From Bacteroidales bacterium (lineage in GTDB: Bacteria > Bacteroidota > Bacteroidia > Bacteroidales > GCA-2711565), in assembly GCA_028280405.1 (NCBI GenBank), contig JANQLW010000054.1, forward strand, positions 1-64,000: DNA of 64,000 nt. The letters run 5' to 3'. Each line of letters begins with the position of its first letter. The stretch's first letter is position 1. Of the stretch, positions 9,696 to 19,800 are shown in pieces. The translations under genes were made by a program, and so were the position numbers. The notes under the pieces were generated by a model that was given only the letters and a program-made list of their open reading frames with translations, had not been told where the DNA came from and ran no database searches.

Positions 9696-12600
9696 TTAAA
9701 AGGTTATCTCTAATCCCATACTTATTACCCTTAAAGGTGGAAGCGATATTGAACTTTGCGTCTCAGGGTCTAATCCGGTATAATTGGTGATCGTAAATAA
9801 GTTTTGGCCTTGTATGTAAACCCTAAGATGATTTATAGATTTGATTTTCATGTTTTTACCAGATAATCGGTAGGACAACGAAAGATTGCTCAAACGTATA
9901 AAGGAAGCATCACTGATAGAGGCATCACTATTCGAGAAATAAGCATAATTAGTCCAATTCTGAAAAGATTGAGAAAATTTTTGGTTTTTACTTTTATCTC
10001 CGGGTTTTTGCCAGCGATCCATAACCAGCGTTGGTTGGTTGGTTCTCCTGCCCGGAGGGCTAGGAAAGGAAACTAAATAATTAAAGCCTGTCTGCTTTAC
10101 AAACTGAAAAAGAAAATCCAGTTCAAAACCTTTATAGCGTATACTGTTTTGAATACCACCATAATAATCTCTGGCAACCTCTTTGACTAACTGTTTATCC
10201 CCTCCATTATTTTCGAATGAAATTATTCCGTTTTCGTTTACGTCTTCCACAGTATGCACACCGGTTTCAGGATCAACCCCTGTATAAACAAGTGTATTTC
10301 GAACAAACAAAGACTTACCGACTTCATTTGTGAAAGCAAAGGGGGAATCTTCAATATTTGGATATGCAATCAGTTCGTTTCGAGGGACAGACAGATTAAA
10401 GTTTGTATTCCATTCAAAATCAGTAGTTTTTATGTTAGTGGTATGTAGTTCAATTTCCCAACCCCGGTTTTCGACTGTTGCTGGCCAATTGAATTGCACT
10501 GTTGTTTTACCTGTTATAGATGGCAATGGAAGTCCTATTAACTGATTTGAAGATCGATTTTGGTACCAGCTAATCTCCATTTGAATCCGATCCTCGAAAA
10601 AGCCAAGGTCCAAACTAACTTCCAGCTTTTTAACTGTTTCCCATGAATAATCGGGGTTAGCAAAGCGGGAGGGTACCAGCCCATTTCCTCCAAGATATTG
10701 ATAAAAGGATGAAGAGTAAGAACTTAAAAAACCATAATTTCCAATTTGATCACTTCCGGTAGTACCATAACTTGCCTTTAGCTTGCCAAAACTAATAAAG
10801 GATAAATGGTTCTTTATAAAATCTTCGTTTGAAAAAGTCCAGGCCATACCAATCGCACCGAAACTCCCGAACTGTCTGCCTGGGCCAAATCGGCTGGAAC
10901 CATCTCTTCGTGCTGTAAGGTTAAGAATATATTTATTATGATAGTTATAATTTATTCTACCGAAAATAGCATAATATCTGTATCTTGCATCGTCTACTAA
11001 AATTGTGGAAATTCTTGATGCTGCCTGAATACTTCTAAGCAATGCATCACTCGTAATCCCTGATGCACTTAATGATTGAAATTCCTGAGTATCCTCTTGA
11101 AAAGTTGCACCCACAAGGGCACTTAATTGGCCATTAAAAAGCTTTTTTCTGAATTCTATTTGCGGTTCTATAATCCAGGTACTGCTCCTAGAATCAGAGA
11201 AAATAGATCGGGTTTCTGTCGTATTATATCTTGGGTTATAGGAACTCAAAGGGGATGTCTCAAATTCATCAGATAGATAAAGGGTATATCCAAAGTTAGA
11301 TTTAATGCTTAGTTCCGGTATTATTTGATATTTTAGGGTTGTATTTGCAATAAGATTATTAATCTTGGATTCATAGATTTTTCCAAGAACCGAAGCAATA
11401 GGGTTAATAAATGTATCATCCTCCCAATTAAAATTCCCTTCATCATCATACAAAGCTGGGGCATTAGGTTGCAATGTGACAGCAGTTCTTGTTAAATCTT
11501 CTGTAGGCAAGCCATTGTTAATTAATGAATAGTTTGCACTAAATGAAATACCAAATTTTTGGTTTCTTGAAGTATGATTAATGGAAATCCTGCCCGAAAC
11601 TCTTTTAAAATCAAAACTTTCCGGATATACTGTTCCTTCACGATAAAAACCACCTCCAATGGAAAATTGAGTATTCTCATTGCCGCCATTTATTGATAAT
11701 TGAAGGTCTGTTCTTTCTGATGTTCCCCCAATAAGTTCTTTTTGCCAATCAGTATATCGATTCTCATCCCAGGTACCATTAATATCATAGTCAAAAGTAC
11801 GTGGTGTAGCATTATCATTACTGAAAGCTTCTCTTCTCATTTCCAGGTATTGCTCTGTATTAAGTAAATCCATCATGTAGGCAACTTTACCAAAGCCCTG
11901 TTTCAAATTAACATTGACTTGTGTTTTACCTATCTTGCCTCTTTTTGTAGTAATTAAAACCACTCCATTGGCACCTCTGGATCCGTATATGGCAGTAGCA
12001 TCCGCATCTTTCAAGATTTCAATACTCTCAATATCTGAAGGGTTAATTGAGTTTAAAGCACTATTATGTGCTCCTCCTAAAATGCCTAAATAGTTTCCTC
12101 TAACGGATAATGAATTAGAGGAGTAAGGGACACCATCAATAATGTAAAGTGGTGCATTTCCATCTCTTCTTAAACTATTCTGCCCTCTTATACGCAGGTT
12201 TATACCACTTCCGGGCAAACCACTGGTTTGCTGAATTTCAACTCCTGCCATTCTTCCTTGTAAGGCTTGTAAAGGATTTGTAATAGATTGTTTTTCAATT
12301 TGTTTGGCATCTATTCTGGATATATTTCCGGTTTTTTCTCTTTCTTTTACCGTATAATACCCTGCATTAATGGTCACTCCCTCCAGCTCCGTAGCAGCCT
12401 GTTCCAACGTAACATTAATCGTGGTTTTGTTGCCCACTACAATTTCCTGTTTGGCAAAACCAATATAAGAAAATACCAATACAGTTTTTGAATCAGGAAC
12501 TGTAATTGAATACTCGCCATCTATATTAGTGGTTATTCCTTTAAAAGTTCCCTTTATCATTACAGTAGCATTAGGCAAGGGTTTACCATCTGAGTCAGTT

Positions 12601-13052
12601 ACTTTACCGGTTATGGTAATGGGCTGCGGTTCCTCTGTGAGGGGGACGGATTTTACCACAATGGTATTATCTACAATGGCATAGGTGATGTCCAGCTCCT
12701 TGAAACACTCTTCCAGTACTTCTTCAATGGAGGCGTTTTTTACTTCTACACTTACCCTGGTTTTTTGATCAAGCCAGGCATCGTTATACAAAAAGTTATA
12801 ACCGCTTTGCTTCCGTATTTCCTGGAATATTTTTTGTAAAGTGACATTTTTTGCTGAAAGGGTAATTTGTTGGGAATACCCCGCGGCACTTGCCTGCAAG
12901 CAGGCAACAATGAGTAAAACAATGGTAAGTTTCATAATTCGTCCTGTTTTGATGTAACACGATCTTCCGCCCGAAGAGAGGAATCCCGTAAACATCCTGG
13001 ATGTTGTACGTTCTTTTTGTTTTTTCATACCTTTGTATGGGTTAAGGTTCAT
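9696..13052 (-). CDS. SusC/RagA family TonB-linked outer membrane protein with N-terminal STN domain
   Basis: STN domain (ITLSAKNVTLQKIFQEIRKQSGYNFLY), CarboxypepD_reg-like (GKVTDSDGKPLPNATVMIKGT), plug (LQGRMAGVEIQQTSGLPGSGINLRIRG, IYGSRGANGVVLITTK). Confidence 0.95.
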   Translation of the reverse strand: MNLNPYKGMKKQKERTTSRMFTGFLSSGGRSCYIKTGRIMKLTIVLLIVACLQASAAGYSQQITLSAKNVTLQKIFQEIRKQSGYNFLYNDAWLDQKTRVSVEVKNASIEEVLEECFKELDITYAIVDNTIVVKSVPLTEEPQPITITGKVTDSDGKPLPNATVMIKGTFKGITTNIDGEYSITVPDSKTVLVFSYIGFAKQEIVVGNKTTINVTLEQAATELEGVTINAGYYTVKEREKTGNISRIDAKQIEKQSITNPLQALQGRMAGVEIQQTSGLPGSGINLRIRGQNSLRRDGNAPLYIIDGVPYSSNSLSVRGNYLGILGGAHNSALNSINPSDIESIEILKDADATAIYGSRGANGVVLITTKRGKIGKTQVNVNLKQGFGKVAYMMDLLNTEQYLEMRREAFSNDNATPRTFDYDINGTWDENRYTDWQKELIGGTSERTDLQLSINGGNENTQFSIGGGFYREGTVYPESFDFKRVSGRISINHTSRNQKFGISFSANYSLINNGLPTEDLTRTAVTLQPNAPALYDDEGNFNWEDDTFINPIASVLGKIYESKINNLIANTTLKYQIIPELSIKSNFGYTLYLSDEFETSPLSSYNPRYNTTETRSIFSDSRSSTWIIEPQIEFRKKLFNGQLSALVGATFQEDTQEFQSLSASGITSDALLRSIQAASRISTILVDDARYRYYAIFGRINYNYHNKYILNLTARRDGSSRFGPGRQFGSFGAIGMAWTFSNEDFIKNHLSFISFGKLKASYGTTGSDQIGNYGFLSSYSSSFYQYLGGNGLVPSRFANPDYSWETVKKLEVSLDLGFFEDRIQMEISWYQNRSSNQLIGLPLPSITGKTTVQFNWPATVENRGWEIELHTTNIKTTDFEWNTNFNLSVPRNELIAYPNIEDSPFAFTNEVGKSLFVRNTLVYTGVDPETGVHTVEDVNENGIISFENNGGDKQLVKEVARDYYGGIQNSIRYKGFELDFLFQFVKQTGFNYLVSFPSPPGRRTNQPTLVMDRWQKPGDKSKNQKFSQSFQNWTNYAYFSNSDASISDASFIRLSNLSLSYRLSGKNMKIKSINHLRVYIQGQNLFTITNYTGLDPETQSSISLPPLRVISMGLEITF

Positions 13053-13223
13053 AAATAAAGTGATGTTTCGATAGTTTCTTTATTTGCTTAACCTAAACAG
13101 TACGGGTTTCCCGGACTGATGCCGGATTCCGATGGTGGTCGGAGTCCGGTTTTTTGTGGTTAAGACTTTTTTATTGATTATTGATTATTTTTTATTGATA
13201 ATTGCTTTCCTCCTTTCTGTTAG

Positions 13224-13287
13224 TTTGTTGCTGGTTGCTGGTTACTGGTTCTGAACTAGCAACCAGCAACCAGTAACCAGCAACAAA
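13224..13287. repeat. Inverted CTGGTT(G/A)CTGGTT repeats (27-nt arms, 25/27 complementary)
   Basis: TTTGTTGCTGGTTGCTGGTTACTGGTT (13224-13250) and AACCAGCAACCAGTAACCAGCAACAAA (13261-13287). Confidence 0.85.
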
Positions 13288-13288
13288 T

Positions 13289-14572
13289 TTATTTCTCTTT
13301 AATAATTACTTTTCGGCCTTCAATTGTAAACTCTACTCCGCTCAATTCAAACATTTTTAGCACATTTGAGGCATTTACATTCCGGCTAATGATCCCGGAT
13401 AAACGGATGTCGGGTTTACCACCTTCATAAACGATTTCCACATCGTACCAGCGTGCAATTTTTTTCATAATGGATCCAATATCCTCACTGTCAAACTTAA
13501 ATAATCCATGCTTCCAGGCCAGGGTTTTCGTAGTATCTGCTTTTGTCACGCTGAGCTTACCTTGTGTATCAATGATCGCTCGTTGGCCGGGAATTAAAGA
13601 CTGAGGGAGTGAGGGACTGAGAGACGAAGAGACCTGTACGCTTCCTTCCAACAGTGTGGTTTTGATGATCGCTTCGTCATCATAGGCATTAATATTGAAA
13701 TGAGTACCAAGTACTTTTATTTCTGCCTTTTTATTCACGTTAACGATAAAAGGCATTGCATCATTTTTTGCTACTTCGAAGTAGGCTTCTCCTGTAATTT
13801 TTACCCTGCGTTCCTTTCCTGTAAAAGCAGGAGGGAAGATGATAGATGAGGCGGCATTGAGCCATACGCCGGTTCCATCCGGAAGCCTAAGCTGATATTG
13901 CCCACCACGGGGTGTCCTTAAGGTATTCGTTTGATCCCGATAGTTATTGGGACGAAATTCCCCCTTCTTAAGGGGGTTAGGGGGATTTGAATTAATGTCT
14001 TGAGTTAATGAAATCGAATCACTATATAATAGTTCCCCGTTATCCAATTTAATGATTTTTGTATTTCCTTGTTGCGCAAGCTTTCCGTTTTGGACACTGT
14101 CCAATAGGATGTTCGAGCCGTCAGCCAGGGTGAGGATGGCTTTGTTCCCGCCGGGGCTAATATCATGATGAACATGGTTTTTGAGGGTACCGGCAAGTTC
14201 AGGAAGCTGCTTTTCGCGGATCAGCCAGAACAGGCTGCCTGCGATAGCAAAGATCAGAATGGCTGCGGCAACTTTAGCCCACGAAGAGAAGAAGGAAGTC
14301 CGGCGACGATTTTGCCGTGATGAAGTTTCTGAAAGCCAGGTATTGGTTTCATAGATCAGGCGGTTCATTTTATGATCCCAGGTAGCATCCTCAAGTGAAA
14401 ATTGTGCTGCACGGGCTTCTTCCCAAAGTGAACGGAGTTCGTCCGATAAACCATGTTGTTCCGTTGCTTCCAATAAAGTCCAGAATTCCCTGAGCTCATC
14501 CTTTGTGATCCGACCCTCTGTGTAGCTTTTAAATAATTGCCTGAAACGTGTGCTGCTATTTTTCATTTTCAT
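13289..14572 (-). CDS. FecR-family anti-sigma factor
   Basis: TM segment, LRTPRGGQYQLRLPDGTGVWLNAASSIIFPPAF, VTGEAYFEV-type motif, C-terminal DUF4974-like region. Contains an in-frame palindromic repeat insertion. Confidence 0.93.
   Translation of the reverse strand: MKMKNSSTRFRQLFKSYTEGRITKDELREFWTLLEATEQHGLSDELRSLWEEARAAQFSLEDATWDHKMNRLIYETNTWLSETSSRQNRRRTSFFSSWAKVAAAILIFAIAGSLFWLIREKQLPELAGTLKNHVHHDISPGGNKAILTLADGSNILLDSVQNGKLAQQGNTKIIKLDNGELLYSDSISLTQDINSNPPNPLKKGEFRPNNYRDQTNTLRTPRGGQYQLRLPDGTGVWLNAASSIIFPPAFTGKERRVKITGEAYFEVAKNDAMPFIVNVNKKAEIKVLGTHFNINAYDDEAIIKTTLLEGSVQVSSSLSPSLPQSLIPGQRAIIDTQGKLSVTKADTTKTLAWKHGLFKFDSEDIGSIMKKIARWYDVEIVYEGGKPDIRLSGIISRNVNASNVLKMFELSGVEFTIEGRKVIIKEK
13931..13990. 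repeat. Two adjacent palindromic repeats inserted in frame in the FecR gene
   Basis: CCCCCTT-ctt-AAGGGGG at 13960-13976 within AAATTCCCCCTTCTTAAGGGGGTTAGGGGGATTT, and TCCCGATA-gt-TATTGGGA at 13935-13952. Confidence 0.8.
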
Positions 14573-14805
14573 CGTTTTATGTGCATCTATTTAAAGAGAC
14601 GTAAAGAAAAAGGGGGAGTACTAATGGGAGGGGAAAAAAGATTGAGCGATTGAACGATTGAAGATTTTAAATGTCCGATTTATGGAAGATGTTTTGCAGA
14701 CCTGCCTTGCCGCAGGCAGGGAAAAACGCAAACCTGCCCGCAGCAGTTAACGTGTATCCACATCTTTACAAAGTATTAAAAATGAATGGCAAATACTGAA
14801 TGAAT

Positions 14806-14888
14806 TAGGGAAGCAATCCTATTATTTCTATGAATGCCTAAAATATTAATACTTAGAGGCCTTGAATGAAGAAAGGATTGCTTCCCTA
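14806..14888. repeat. 83-nt inverted-repeat element, 15-bp perfect arms and 53-nt loop
   Basis: TAGGGAAGCAATCCT (14806-14820) and AGGATTGCTTCCCTA (14874-14888). Confidence 0.75.
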
Positions 14889-14894
14889 GGGCCT

Positions 14895-15626
14895 TTATGC
14901 CGTAAAGTGACAGAAGCTAAACCAGCATCTAGCAACCAGTAACCAGTAACCAGCAAACAACATTTCCATATTTATAAACCGGCGGATAAAGGCGAGGGAA
15001 GCCGAAAGATGATTTCGTACTGTATTGCGGGATAACTGAAGGCGTTGGGCGATTTCTTCGTAACTCAGGCCTTCTTCGCGGCTAAGCCGGAAAACCTGTT
15101 GACGTTGGGGTGATAAGCGGCTGATGGCCGATTTTATTTTCTTTTTCATATCCTGCCGGAGGATGTGCTCGTCGGGGGATTTATCAGAAATAAGCCCCAG
15201 GGCGGTTTCTATTTCCTCTTGCATCTCCGGCTTGTTTTGTACACTACGCAAAAAATCCAGCGCTTTATAATAGGCAACTTTAAACAGGAAAGCCTCAAAG
15301 TTTTTTATTTCCAAAGCAATGTTCCGGGCTGTCCATATTTTCAAAAAAACATCCAATACAATCTCTTCCGCATTTTCTCTTGAACGGGTAATTTTATACA
15401 GGTAAGTAAACAATTGGTTTCTGTATCGTTTAAACAAGGTGTTAAACGCATCTTCATTTCCTTCGGCCAGTTGTATGAGCAACTTTTGTTCGTCAGCATG
15501 AAAATGATTGGATGTGGTCATAAGCCAAATGTTCTCATTAGATCTAGATCTGCCGTAAAGATAAGACTTCTGAAAAAATGAAACATGCTTTCCTGTAATG
15601 GAATGAAAATTAGCGTTTAAGACCAT
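14895..15626 (-). CDS. RNA polymerase ECF-type sigma-70 factor (FecI-like)
   Basis: Sigma-70 region 2 (FNTLFKRYRNQLFTYLYKI...AEEIVLDVFLKIW) and region 4 (LSPQRQQVFRLSREEGLSYEEIAQRLQLSRNTVRNHL). N-terminus before MTTSNHFHADEQ is probably over-extended. Confidence 0.92.
   Translation of the reverse strand: MVLNANFHSITGKHVSFFQKSYLYGRSRSNENIWLMTTSNHFHADEQKLLIQLAEGNEDAFNTLFKRYRNQLFTYLYKITRSRENAEEIVLDVFLKIWTARNIALEIKNFEAFLFKVAYYKALDFLRSVQNKPEMQEEIETALGLISDKSPDEHILRQDMKKKIKSAISRLSPQRQQVFRLSREEGLSYEEIAQRLQLSRNTVRNHLSASLAFIRRFINMEMLFAGYWLLVARCWFSFCHFTA
14920..14961. repeat. Second copy of the AACCAG(C/T)AACCAG repeat, overlapping the 3' end of the sigma-factor ORF
   Basis: ACCAGCATCTAGCAACCAGTAACCAGTAACCAGCAAACAAC. 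Confidence 0.8.
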
Positions 15627-15754
15627 AAAGGATGGGATAATGAATACATAGGGACCCGGTCATTGAGCGCAGCGAAGCAAAGTCGAAATGCCCTTCGACA
15701 GGCTCAGGGATCCTTTTGGATGGTGCGTCGAGCGGAGAGAGACGTACCAGCTTT

Positions 15755-16774
15755 TTATTTCGAAGTAGATCGCGCGTAAGGAGTCACTTTTTGATCTGTA
15801 AATTCTTTCTTTATATATTTTAATTGTCCTGTAATTGCTATCATTGCCGCATTATCAGTCGTATATTCAAATTTCGGAATAAAAACTTTCCAGCCATGTG
15901 ATCCCTCCATAGACATTAATGTTTCTCTAAGCTCTGAGTTTGCTGAAACACCGCCGGCCACTGCAACAGTCTTAATTCCGGTTTCTTCAGACGCCTTAAT
16001 TAACTTCCGCATTAATTCCTGGATGATCGTTCGTTGAATAGATGCGCATAAGTCGTTAACATTTTTTTCAATGAATTGTTTATCTTGTTTTAAATGATCT
16101 CTGATTAAATACAGAAACGAGGTTTTTAATCCACTGAAACTATAATTTAAGCCCGGAATTTTAGGTCTTGGAAATTTAAAGGCATTTGGATTTCCAAGTT
16201 TTGAATTCTTGTCGATGAGAGGCCCTCCGGGATAGGGTAGGCCTAATATTTTAGCTGCTTTATCAAAAGCTTCTCCGGCCGCATCATCTATTGTATTGCC
16301 TATTATTTCCATATCAAAATGATCTTTTACCAAAACAATTTGAGTATGTCCGCCTGAAACTGTTAAACAAAGGAACGGAAAATCCGGTACTTGGTCACCG
16401 GATTCGTCTTGTATGAAGTGAGCTAAAATATGAGCTTGCATATGGTCAACTTCAATAAGTGGAATATCTAATCCCAGAGCAAATGTTTTTGCAAATGAAG
16501 TTCCTACCAATAAAGAACCTAATAAGCCCGGCCCTCTTGTAAAAGCAATAGCATGAAGCTGATTTTTATTTATATTTGCTTTACGTAGCGCACTCTCAAT
16601 TACTGGGATGATATTTTGCTGATGTGCCCGGGATGCCAATTCCGGAACAACTCCTCCGTAATCTTTGTGAACTGATTGGTTTGCAATTATATTGGAAAGT
16701 ACTTTTGTTCCTTGAATTACCGCAGCTGATGTGTCGTCACAACTTGATTCTATCCCCAGTATGTATGAGCTCAT
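15755..16774 (-). CDS. tsaD: tRNA N6-adenosine threonylcarbamoyltransferase
   Basis: ILGIESSCDDTSAAV, VPELASRAHQQNI, VDHMQAHILAHF, GGVSANSELRE. Confidence 0.96.
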   Translation of the reverse strand: MSSYILGIESSCDDTSAAVIQGTKVLSNIIANQSVHKDYGGVVPELASRAHQQNIIPVIESALRKANINKNQLHAIAFTRGPGLLGSLLVGTSFAKTFALGLDIPLIEVDHMQAHILAHFIQDESGDQVPDFPFLCLTVSGGHTQIVLVKDHFDMEIIGNTIDDAAGEAFDKAAKILGLPYPGGPLIDKNSKLGNPNAFKFPRPKIPGLNYSFSGLKTSFLYLIRDHLKQDKQFIEKNVNDLCASIQRTIIQELMRKLIKASEETGIKTVAVAGGVSANSELRETLMSMEGSHGWKVFIPKFEYTTDNAAMIAITGQLKYIKKEFTDQKVTPYARSTSK

Positions 16775-16852
16775 ATTCGTAAGTATGATTGGTTAACAAA
16801 ATAAAAAAGCAAAGTTATCAAAAAAAGATTAGTTCACATAGTAGTTTATCTG

Positions 16853-19800
16853 ATGGTAGTATTGTTTTCAGTATTACTTAGCTGCTTTGTTATTTTACAG
16901 GATCATACTGTACAAACAATTCTTGGAAGAATTGTTGCTGAAGAGTTTTCCAAAAAGTTTAATACCAAAATAAAAATTAAAGAGTTAACTGTAAATGCCT
17001 ATTTTGATCTGATATTGAAGGGGGTGGAAGTATTAGATTTGAATCATAATGAACTCATCAACTCAGAAAGAATCCAATTAAGCTTTGAAAAGGCCGGATT
17101 GTATAGCAGAGATGTGATTCTTAATAAAGTAAAAATTGATAATAGTAATATTGATCTTAGAGTATATAAAAATACTTCCCGCTCCAATGTGCACTTTTTG
17201 TTAGCTGAGGCTATTTTTAAACAGGATAGTATTGCATCCCTGGATACCCTTGATATTGAAAAAGCCAAATGGTTAATTAATTGTAAAAAAGTTGAAATCT
17301 CAAATTCATCTTTCAGTTTTATTAATGAAAACATGGAAGTAAATGAAGGAGTAGATTTTGATCATATTGAAATCAGTAGCTTTAATATGAATATGGATAA
17401 CCTTTTTTTACAAGGTGATTCATTGGCTTTTAGAATTAATGAATTAAGTTTAAAAGAAGAAAAAAGTGGCTTTGGAATTCAAAAGTTTTCAGGAGATTTT
17501 ATTTTGTCAGCAAGGCTTTTGGATGCTAAGAACCTGAAAGTAGAAGCAATGACTTCAAAACTTGACCTTGATTTTAACTTTAGGTATAATAGCTTTAAGG
17601 ATTTTAACCGATTTGAACAGAAAATAAAAATTGAAACCAATATAAGGCCGACCAGGCTTAATTTGGCTGATATTGGATATTTTGCTCCGGACATTCGGGT
17701 TATGGAGAATACTTTTAATTTTTCCCTGAAGGCACAAGGAACGGTTAGCAATTTTAAAAGTAGAAACATCAGGTTTGATTATGGCGAAATTACCCGCTTT
17801 GAAGGAGATCTTGCAATGAGGGGCTTACCGGATATTTTAACTACACATAATACGATTAAAATAAAAAAATTGATAACTTCTGCCGACGACCTAAATAATT
17901 TTGCAATACCTGGGGCGCTTACTTATTTAGGCTTACCCGGAGAATTTTCAAAGCTGGGTAAATGTGAAATTATTGGAAACCTGAAAGGCGTTTATAATGA
18001 ATTTGATGCCAATGTAACCGTACGCTCGGATGCAGGAAATTTTTCGACAGTAATGACCATGAATACCAATGAAACCGGTGACTCTACAATTTATAGGGGA
18101 ACCCTGAAATCACTTCATTTTGATTTAGGTAAAGTATTCGATATCCAAAATTATTTTGGGAAACATAATCTTGATGTCAGTTTTGTAGGTAATGGTATAG
18201 ATAGGGAAGGAGCTACCCTTAAGCTCGAAGGAGTTGTAGATTCACTCGACTTTAAAGGAAATAATTATAACCATATCAAAGTTGATGGCCTGTTTGCCGA
18301 GAATAAGTTTAATGGCCATCTGAACATAAACGATGAAGATCTTGATTTGAAATTTGATGGGCTTATCAATTTTGGTAAAAAAAATCCGGTGTACAATTTT
18401 AAAGCTAAGATTGATAATGCACATATATTTGATTTAGGTTTATATAAAAGAGATTCAACCGCTGTATTGTCAACAGATTTAGACATTAACTTCACTGGTT
18501 CGAATATTGATGATTATATAGGATCAATTTCTTTGGATAGTACGCACTTTATTCAGGGTGGCATGACATATTTCTTGGAAAAAGCAGTATTTGATGCCCG
18601 TAATTTGACCGGCAATATGAAGCGTATGACTTTAAAATCGGATTATGTAGATGCCCTGGTTAGCGGAGAAATTAGTTTTAGGGACCTGATTCAATCTATT
18701 AATCATCAGTTGGCTGTTTATATGCCTTCTGTATTTTCTGATAGTACCGTTAATGTTGATTCTATTCGTGTCCAGAATTTTGAATTTAAAATTGATCTAA
18801 AAAATACCCATGATATAACCAAAGTTTTATTACCTGAATTAAGATTGTCTCCAAATGCAGAAGTTAATGGTATTTATTATTCTGATAAAAATAGAATTCA
18901 GGTTGAAGCTAAAGCGGATGAAATTATATACAAAGGAATTCATTTTAAAGATGGGTACTTAAAAACCAATAATGATGAGGAATCATTTATGGTTTTGGCT
19001 GGCAGTAATGATATGATTTTTAAACAAGCTACTGAAAAGGATTCAACTGCCTTAGGATTGGAAAATCTGAATGTATTGGCTACTATTCAGAATGATAGCC
19101 TTGATTACCGGTTCAGATGGGATGATTATACCACAGAAGATAATAATACAGGGTATCTGGCCGGTTACTTAAAAACACAGGCTCCTAATAGATCTCAGCT
19201 TAAAATTTACCGTACTGATTTTATGGTGAACAATAGCAACTGGACCATTGACCCGTCAAATCTGATTTTATTGGATTCTTCCAGATTAGAAATTGTTGAC
19301 TTATTAGTAAAGAGTAATCATCAGAAGTTTAGTATGAAAGGAGTGATCTCTAATAATGCAAGCGATACATTAAGTATGAACTTTGAAGATTGGGAGCTTT
19401 CAAATTTTGATATTCTAATCAATAATCCGCAAATAGATGTGGATGGAGTACTTAACGGCTTTCTATCACTAACTTCTTTGTATCAGGCTCCGAATATTGA
19501 TGCCGACCTTTCTATCAGTAACCTGATATTTAATAATGAGTTTCTTGGAAAAGCTAAATTTGAAACATTTTGGAATCCTTTTGAAAAAAGTTTGTATTCT
19601 GAAGTGGAAATAGCTTCATCTTATGATCCGAATAAAAAGGTCTTTGTAGGCAAAGGCACTTATTACCCAAGAAGGAATTTTAATCAACTGGACTTTGATT
19701 TGAGTTTAAATAGTTTCAGCTTGCATACTATGGAGCCTTTTGTAGAGGATTTTATTACTGACATTAAGGGAAGTACAAGTGGAGAATTTAAAATTACAGG

